From positions 4,397,501-4,461,500 of the forward strand of contig NC_092575.1 in the NCBI RefSeq assembly GCF_037975245.1: a DNA stretch of 64,000 bases, read 5' to 3'. The position numbers and the translations under genes were made by a program. The notes beneath the pieces are model-generated. The model saw only the letters and a program-made list of their open reading frames with translations. It ran no database searches and was not told where the DNA came from. This DNA is from Apostichopus japonicus. Lineage: Eukaryota; Echinodermata; Holothuroidea; Aspidochirotida; Stichopodidae. Of this stretch, positions 57,188 to 64,000 are shown one piece after another (position 1 is the stretch's first letter; every line of letters begins with the position of its first letter).

Positions 57188-57300
57188 GGGGGGGGGGTCT
57201 CAGACATGGGATTCGAGGGAGCAGTGCTAAAATGTCACCAGATAGTACAAAAGGTTGTAGGTGAAATGGGAACAGTGTATAAGTAGGTTGGAGACAGGTG
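57188..57300 (+). repeat. Dispersed repeat copy
   Basis: GGGAGCAGTGCTAAAATGTC then ACCAGATAGTACAAAAGG, then GGGAACAGTGTATAAGTAGG and TTGGAGACAGGTGGG. It joins head and tail in one copy and so defines the full family order. Confidence 0.65.
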
Positions 57301-58354
57301 GGAGAAAAATTGAGAAAACTAATAAAGTTCCCTCTCTGTCATGGTAGCTAGCCACAGGAAATTTAGGCAGGTGTCACACATTGTCCTAACTCCTGCGATC
57401 TATGCTATATTTGATGGTACTGTACATGTGAGCACACCAAAGATCAAATCTCTCTGGCGTAAACCTTTCAGTTTATTTTACGAACAAAACACGAGGTAAC
57501 ACTGATAACGTCAAAACACCCTGCAATGCCATTTCCTCCTGTCCTTAAATTCCAACACCTAGCATAGCTGATCAAATTTCCAAACAACTGAAACTATTTG
57601 TTTTGTATAGACTTTCAGCATTTCTATTTCAAGTTACCAACAGCAAAGTCCCAAATTAACTGGACTACTGAACGTAGAGACCTGATTGCAAAGTAAACAA
57701 AAATACAAATGAGGCTAACTCTGAAAATGACAAGCATTTTTGAAGTGTTTTATTCCCTTTAAGCTGGATGACAATTGACAATTGCCCATGATGGAAACTT
57801 AAACCATGGAGCTATAAACAGTTAAAGCTCCATGCTTAAACACAGCACAGTTAGTGTAACTTATAACAATGGGCATTATAATCTATTTATGGATCTTGAC
57901 TCATTCAAATGTGACTGAATGAAACCATAGATGCATCAGTTCACATTATGGATCAATAAACTGCAGCTTAAAGTTTATCTTTGGATGATCTTCATTATCT
58001 ACAGGGAGTTAAGTACTAGGATTAAGTCTGCTGGACACTCAATCTACCCTTCCTTTAAATGATAACAATTTGACAGAAGCAGCAAGTTAATCATTTAGCC
58101 AGTGCAATACTGACCTGTTTCTTAACAAACATTTATGATGCCCCAGTTGCAGTTTATACCCACAATTTACAGCTGATGGTTTACCCTGTCTACAATCCTG
58201 ATGATAAAGTTCTGGGACAGGGGAAGGTGTGACACTACTGTTGCAATGGTTAAAGTGAAAGTCTGTGCCCTAAATACTGTAGCCTGCAGGCCAGATGAGT
58301 GGATGATGTTCCAACTCCCATGAAATGCAAATTAGTGTTATCTTACATGGTGTA

Positions 58355-58440
58355 ATAAATAAAAATAAAAATAATATAATAAAATATATAAAATTATTAT
58401 AATAAAAAAAATATTAAAAAATTAAAAATCATGGTGTAAT
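58355..58440. repeat. A/T low-complexity tract
   Basis: AATAAAAATAAAAATAATAT-type sequence, composed of A and T only for some 65 bases and bounded on both sides by ATGGTGTAATAAA (58347 and 58431). The bounding direct repeat suggests expansion from, or insertion into, a duplicated 13-base site. Confidence 0.8.
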
Positions 58441-59890
58441 AAAACGTTCTAAATGTACCCATTCTGCATCTGTTATGTTGAAATATCCTATGACAAGTAC
58501 TGAATGCCCTCTGAGGCATCTAAAAATATATACAAAATATGTTTTTATCCTTAACACAATTTCCTGTGGGGCCACATTAATAGAGTTTTAGACTAATTAA
58601 GTACTCCTGAATGCTAAATAGTTCTGGGGGAGTGGGGAGAAAGGGTGGGGGGAGGGGAATGAACAGGGATGTCCTACAGTATGATGAATTTCTGTAAATT
58701 TCAACATATATACCATAGACATTGAGAAGTAATTGTTGGGAATGTACAGTTAAAATAATGTAAAGGGTACAGTTATAGTATGTGCATGTTATAATGAAAA
58801 TATGTCATTTGTTGGTGTTCAAAGTAAATTTATGGTAACTTCATTAGTTAACTAGCAAAGAGCAAATGTTGTTAAACAGCTATCTTAAATTACTTCACTA
58901 CTAATATTGGATTTATTTCAGGCCTCAAAATTTTCAGGATTTTACCAGTTGGCTAAATGTCAGTGAATTTTTGCCGTTTGCCAATGAAGAACAAAAAACA
59001 AAACAGTTTGCATTTTCCCTGCCAGGAGACATTAAGAAAGTTCATTTAAATGTGATACGCCTAGTTACAGTATAATCATCAGTCAAAAGGTTGGCATGAT
59101 TTCCGTACCTGTTTGACTGCTTATTATCAGCAAATATTCTTGGGCTGCTGTCACATACAGTACAGTGTACAGTAAACCTGTACAGCCAATGCCAACGAGA
59201 ACTTTGAATGAGTAGATTTTTTAGCACAAGTTTGTATTTATCAAGTGGAAAAACTTTTGGAATTCTAGGCCTGTTAATACTACTAAACAGTATCACATCC
59301 TCAATTACAACAACAAAAAACAGATGTGGAAAAACTGACAATTACTAGAATCTTGCACAAAAAATTCAAACCTTAACCAAGTTACTGTAGATACAAATGT
59401 AATATTTTGTGTATTTCATATTATAATCCTGAATTAATAGTTAGTTGTACCATAGGTTTATTAAATAAAAAATGTCTCCATTCCATCATTTATACTGAAA
59501 ATAGTTTTGCCCAACAGTTATTGACATTCCAACTACTCTTCATGTCTCGTTGTGTACAACAAGAGGATACGATATAAACAACAATCTCAGGAAGTAATAG
59601 CAATGACCTTCTCCAAAACTTCACCCGCCATTAAAGTGATTGATACATGTATGTACTATAGTGTGGGCAGTACCATTGTACTGTATATAGCAGCAATTAC
59701 TTGACAATTACAGTTTCTGTGGAAGAAGTCGTGTTCACACAGATAATAATCAGCAGAAATCGAAGGGAGAAACACCGAGAAGAACCATTCGTACCTAAAC
59801 TGCACTCAGAGAATTTAATTAAACATTGGTACCACGTAAAAGGCAAAATGTTTTTTTGAAACGTTCCGCTAAATTGTCAAAATGCTATAT

Positions 59891-60440
59891 ATACGAGACA
59901 CAAGTTACAGTATGTATCATGTCTATGTGTTCTTTTGTACACAAAATCTATATTTTTTATAGTTTTAACACAATTTTGAGATCAGCTTTAATATTCCATG
60001 ATACTTGTAGCTACTGTATCTGTACATATAGAGCAGTGGTTCCATTGTGTACACATAGAGAGAGATAGGGAGAGAGTTCTTTACAAGACACAAATTAGAC
60101 ACAATGTCAATGTGTATTTTGTACACAAAATCTATATATTTTTATAGTTTTATCACAAATGAGATCAGCTTTAATATTCCATGGTACTTGTAGCTACCGT
60201 ATTTGTACACATACAGTAGAACAGTGGTTCCATTGTGAACCCAGAGAGAGACAGGGGTGGAGTTCTATACTAGAGAAACGAATTGAAATTACGCATGATG
60301 TGTATTTTGTACACAAAATCGATATTTTATAGTATTAACATTAATGAGATGAGCTTTAGTATTCCATGATACTTGTAGCTAGTACTGTACCTGTAGAACA
60401 GTGCTTTCATTGTGTACAGAGAGAGAGAGACCCAGAGGGG
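59891..60440. repeat. Three-copy tandem repeat, about 188-bp unit
   Basis: Units start at 59891, 60083 and 60271. Each has TTTTGTACACAAAATC (59933, 60117, 60305), then TATAGTTTTA, GAGATCAGCTTTAATATTCC, ATGATACTTGTAGCTA, GAACAGTGGTTCCATTGTG and a GAGAGAGA block. The copies differ by about 10 to 20 percent by eye. TTTTGTACACAAAA is a near-palindrome in each unit. No open frame is shared. Confidence 0.92.
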
Positions 60441-60495
60441 GAGGGGGAGGAGAGGGGGGGAGAGAGAGAGAGAGCGAGAGGAGGGGGAAGGGACA
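60415..60495. repeat. GA/G-rich microsatellite
   Basis: Purine-only tract for most of its length: GAGAGAGAGA, GGGGGAGGGGGAGGAGAGGG and GAGAGAGAGCGAGAGGAGGG. It is an expansion of the GAGAGA block that closes each 188-bp unit. Confidence 0.9.
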
Positions 60496-60499
60496 CATA

Positions 60500-63400
60500 C
60501 ATTGACTCCTTATTGTACTGTATGCTACAATATCAATGAATTTTCAGGGATAAAAGAATGACAAGTGGTAAATTTGAAACAGACATGAAAGTTGCACATA
60601 ACTTGTTGACAAAAGATTTGAGTTGTATGTTAGGTTTCATTGGCTGCTAAATGACGATAAACTTAACTTTCCAGAGGTTGTGAAACAATTCTATTTTGAC
60701 AAGTATTTTATGAAGCTACTGTATATATAGTAATCACTACAATTCAATATGTATCAGAAAATAGTTCAACGTTCAATCGTTACGGTAGATACAGAATTTT
60801 TCATCTTGCTTTAAAAATACTGCACAATATAGTTTGGTATGTGTAAGAGGAATGCTATATTGTCCATGTATTTTTGCTGATAATATCATGAATTGCCCCA
60901 ACTTGTATCGATTTACATAATCTTGCCCCAAAATTTGAAATTGATCGATACCATGCAGATCACTCTAGGCTGAAGTACTTTTTAGAAAATTTGTAACATA
61001 CAATGAATATTCATTTTAATTATTACAATATTTCATATTCAGTTATCAGTAATCAATTTGTTTGTCTTGAGATATAGAGCCTACTGCACAGAAAGTTCTA
61101 ATCTCTACTGCTCAAGTGCTACTCTCACAAAACAGGACGCAAAATTTCCTAATTAAAATTTCGACAACAGTGTCAAGAGAAAGCCCAACGGTGCCAACAT
61201 GATTTCCGTTTTGAAAGCGATAGAAATTATGAGTCTCTTCAAATATTAATGGAAATGCAAGGATGAAGTCGGTAAAGTCAGTCAGTAAGCCAGCCAAAGA
61301 TGAGCTGGATCTGTTTCTTATCCAAAACATAAAATATGTATGTCTGCCTTCCGTCTACAAATTATGGATGACTACTGTTGCATGTGACAGATCTTGTAAT
61401 ATAAAGCACCCTGGTTGTGTCTTTGTTGTTACGTGCAATATACTGTAGCTATGTTTGTATAAATGAAACTACTTTCATCACTCTCAGCTACATATGGACA
61501 CTTGAGCCCAACATACTGTACAATTATTGAAAGTTCCAATATTTTAAAAGCATTTTTCATATATATAGTAAAAATTAAAAACAATTAATACAGCCGTTAT
61601 TTGAAACCCAAATGTGGGAGTGGCTGTGTACATACTATCCAGGGAAAAAAAAAGTAAACAAAGTGACATCAAATCTGGGGGAAGGAAAGATGAGATGACA
61701 ACTACATCCTATTGTAGGTAATGAATTATTAAAAGAGGGAAAAAGTCAAAATAATGAATGATGAATTAGAACTGCATTTTAGACAAAATTTATGGTCGAC
61801 CAAAAAATGCAAAATATATGATGTGAATAGAACTGTTTTAAACTTCAACAAAAACAAGCATGAAAATCTTAATTTTAGGGTGATCTGGTAAAAATATTGA
61901 AAATTTTGCAAGCTTAACCTGTTTCAATCTTCTTTAAGGGAACAGATTCATATGCAATGGCATTGAAAACATCGAAGTAGACTACTGTTAGTGCAAATTT
62001 GTCAAACTGAACCGCAGATTCCAATTAGTTTTCTGGATATAACAGCTTTAGTCTGTGGAACCATTTCCACAATGTAACTATACTATGATATCAAAAAAAT
62101 TCAAAAATCCCAACAGCAAAGCAGGCAAAATGTTTTTCGAATGTGTGTACCTAAGTTAATCTCTACAGAATATGTTGGATAAAAGTCAAATTTTAAAGCG
62201 CTGACCATTAAACCAGTGCTGCAGCCCTGTCAGAATTGACGACGTCCTGATGTGGGATTTTTGTCAGAGATGCATCAACAGGACATTTCCATTTCTGCAA
62301 AAACCTGACTACTGTAAGAGGTGCCTCCTCACTTTCTCTCAAGGACTTTCAACTATCCCCATGAGATAAGATTGGCTTATTACAGTATATATCCTTTGAT
62401 TAGTAGACAGACAGAGAGAGCTACAGACATTGTGACTTTGTAAAATCCATTAAAAGGTTGTGTGGATACAGTACGGTAGCTCATCCAAATATTTGCTGAG
62501 ACGTTTTAAAGGCAATTAAGTCAGAAGTTGGTACAGGTACAGAAATCTCTGACCTTTCTGCTAATTACACCATCTTAAAGTCAATTAGTTTGTTAACCCA
62601 TTGTAGTTTACTTGTGATAACAAAAAATTACATGTTGCTGACATGTAAAACTCATTGTATATTATAACATACAGCAAGTCAATGGAACTGTACTGTACTG
62701 TAGCTCTATTCACATACCGTACAGCTCTACATGCTGGTAATAACTGTGGACACACACTTAAAGTTACATTTATTGTATGCGTAGGGTCATTACAAGCCTT
62801 ACAATAAAAAATATGCTGACTGACTCTAGGTTACTCCCATTCTGCTCAAAATCTACTAGATTGGTCCAGTATACACACAACAAATCCACAGTACATGGCT
62901 TCAGACAAACCCAAGTGGCCAGTAATTAACAGCACTCCAAAATAATACCATGCTTTCATCACCTGGAAATGTTGCCAAACCTGTGATTTTTCTGTGGTTT
63001 TGGATGGTAATAATTTTAAAGCAAATATATAGTTAAAGAATTTTAAAATTGGTCGGAGTGAACTGATTTCCTGGAAAGAACTGAAGGAGACTCTCTCTCT
63101 AAAAGCTTTATGAAATTTCATTTATTTTAAATAATGCACTATGGCCACAATAAACCCACACCAAAAACTAGCTTTGGAAATGCTCTACTCTAGTATGAGA
63201 AATGGTCAGGCTCTTTTGGTAGCACAATATTTATATACTTAAATTCTTTAACACTAGTTATGAAGCTCAAATTCATTTTGGGCAAATATTCAGATATACA
63301 ACTGGTATATGAAATACTTTTTTCGTCTGTGCAGTTATGGGAACCTAAGCCAGGGATCTGCTTTCGTCAATCATACTGTAAGTAATTTTTTATTTCCATT

Positions 63401-63540
63401 TTTAAGGGCCATCCTGTTCCATTGTGAGCGGTCCCATGAACATCACAAATGTAATGTGTAAAGTTACATACCTACGATCTTGTGGCTAATTTAAAGGACA
63501 CAGTGCTATGAGTGCCCTTCATTGTTGAATATTAATAGCT
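60500..63540. other. No gene recognised
   Basis: AT-rich DNA. Frames at 61112-61330, 61729-61911 and 62846-63121 on the minus strand and 61263-61448 on the plus strand show no motif, and the two at 61112-61448 overlap on opposite strands. If CaMKK starts upstream of the window, this is intron. Confidence 0.55.
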
Positions 63541-63548
63541 ATTGTTCC

Positions 63549-63652
63549 TCAACCCCCGACCTCCTACCCCAACCTCCTACCCCCAACCTCCTACCCCCAA
63601 CCTCCTACCCCCAACCTCCTACCCCCACCTCCTACCCCCACCTCCTACCCCA
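63549..63652. repeat. Minisatellite of 14-bp units (CCTCCTACCCCCAA)
   Basis: About seven to eight copies; the last three are shortened by loss of AA (CCTCCTACCCCCA or shorter). The minus strand carries regular GGGGG and GG tracts and could form G-quadruplexes. Confidence 0.92.
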
Positions 63653-64000
63653 CACAAATTGACAGTCTACTGATGGCACATACACTAGGCCTCTTTTCAA
63701 AATTATACCAAGTCCTATAGTACTGTAGGTAAAAACTGAGTTTTTCAGGCAAATTCTGAATAAATACTCAATAAATATTAGCAGCCCTATACAGTTGCCT
63801 GTACATAATAACCTCACCAATAACTGATGAAGACACAACTGCCTGTTGAACAGAGCTCTAGCTCTGTGTTCTTCTTTGCACAATTACAGTAACTACATTG
63901 CAAAAAGGTGTAGTCAATACCCTTACAATTTAATCAGTTATAACTATTATCTAAACATAAATAGAAATATAACTGCTTCAAGGGATAATACTGCAACTAT

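Overview
The window looks like AT-rich nuclear DNA from an animal. It has widely spaced short exons with GT-AG boundaries, abundant microsatellites and minisatellites, long G/C homopolymers, a tRNA-derived SINE and short inverted-repeat transposons. The repeat types and the protein sequence suggest a marine invertebrate. An echinoderm-like deuterostome is my guess, but nothing here settles the phylum.

The only gene I can recognise is on the minus strand: the 5' part of a calcium/calmodulin-dependent protein kinase kinase (CaMKK) gene. Six coding exons lie, in transcription order, at 20913-20820, 16446-15705, 13194-13093, 11359-11308, 8964-8843 and 6041-5983. All splice phases agree, giving about 389 residues. 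These cover a long acidic and Ser/Pro-rich N-terminal region, the conserved proline-directed Ser cluster, the glycine-rich loop, the ATP-binding lysine, the Arg/Pro-rich insert typical of CaMKK, the alpha-C glutamate and the hinge. The catalytic loop, DFG segment, C-lobe and calmodulin-binding tail are absent and should lie beyond base 1, after an intron of at least 5.9 kb. The start codon is not identified. Exon 20913-20820 begins in mid-codon, so at least one more exon lies upstream, either in the 21-64 kb part or beyond it.

From 1 to 21 kb the window holds the gene and its introns. These contain two prominent minisatellites (7 x 70 bp at 6761-7250 and about 20 x 38 bp at 7834-8585), a 110-bp tandem duplication and copies of a dispersed repeat. 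From 21 to 64 kb I find no convincing coding sequence. This part is either a very long 5' intron of CaMKK or intergenic DNA. It carries two short hAT-like elements with 8-bp target duplications (44646-45004 and 55924-56469), three copies of a hammerhead-ribozyme-like motif (two as an inverted repeat at 45854-45990, one at 28564-28619), a tRNA-headed SINE (47190-47492), a triple repeat with RFX X-box-like palindromes (40385-40610), a three-copy repeat of about 188 bp (59891-60440), and AT-rich and G-rich simple repeats.

Two patterns span the whole window. One is a family of at least ten related repeat copies, all on the plus strand, several ending in a consensus splice-donor sequence. The other is a striking excess of TACTGTA/TACAGTA-type words.
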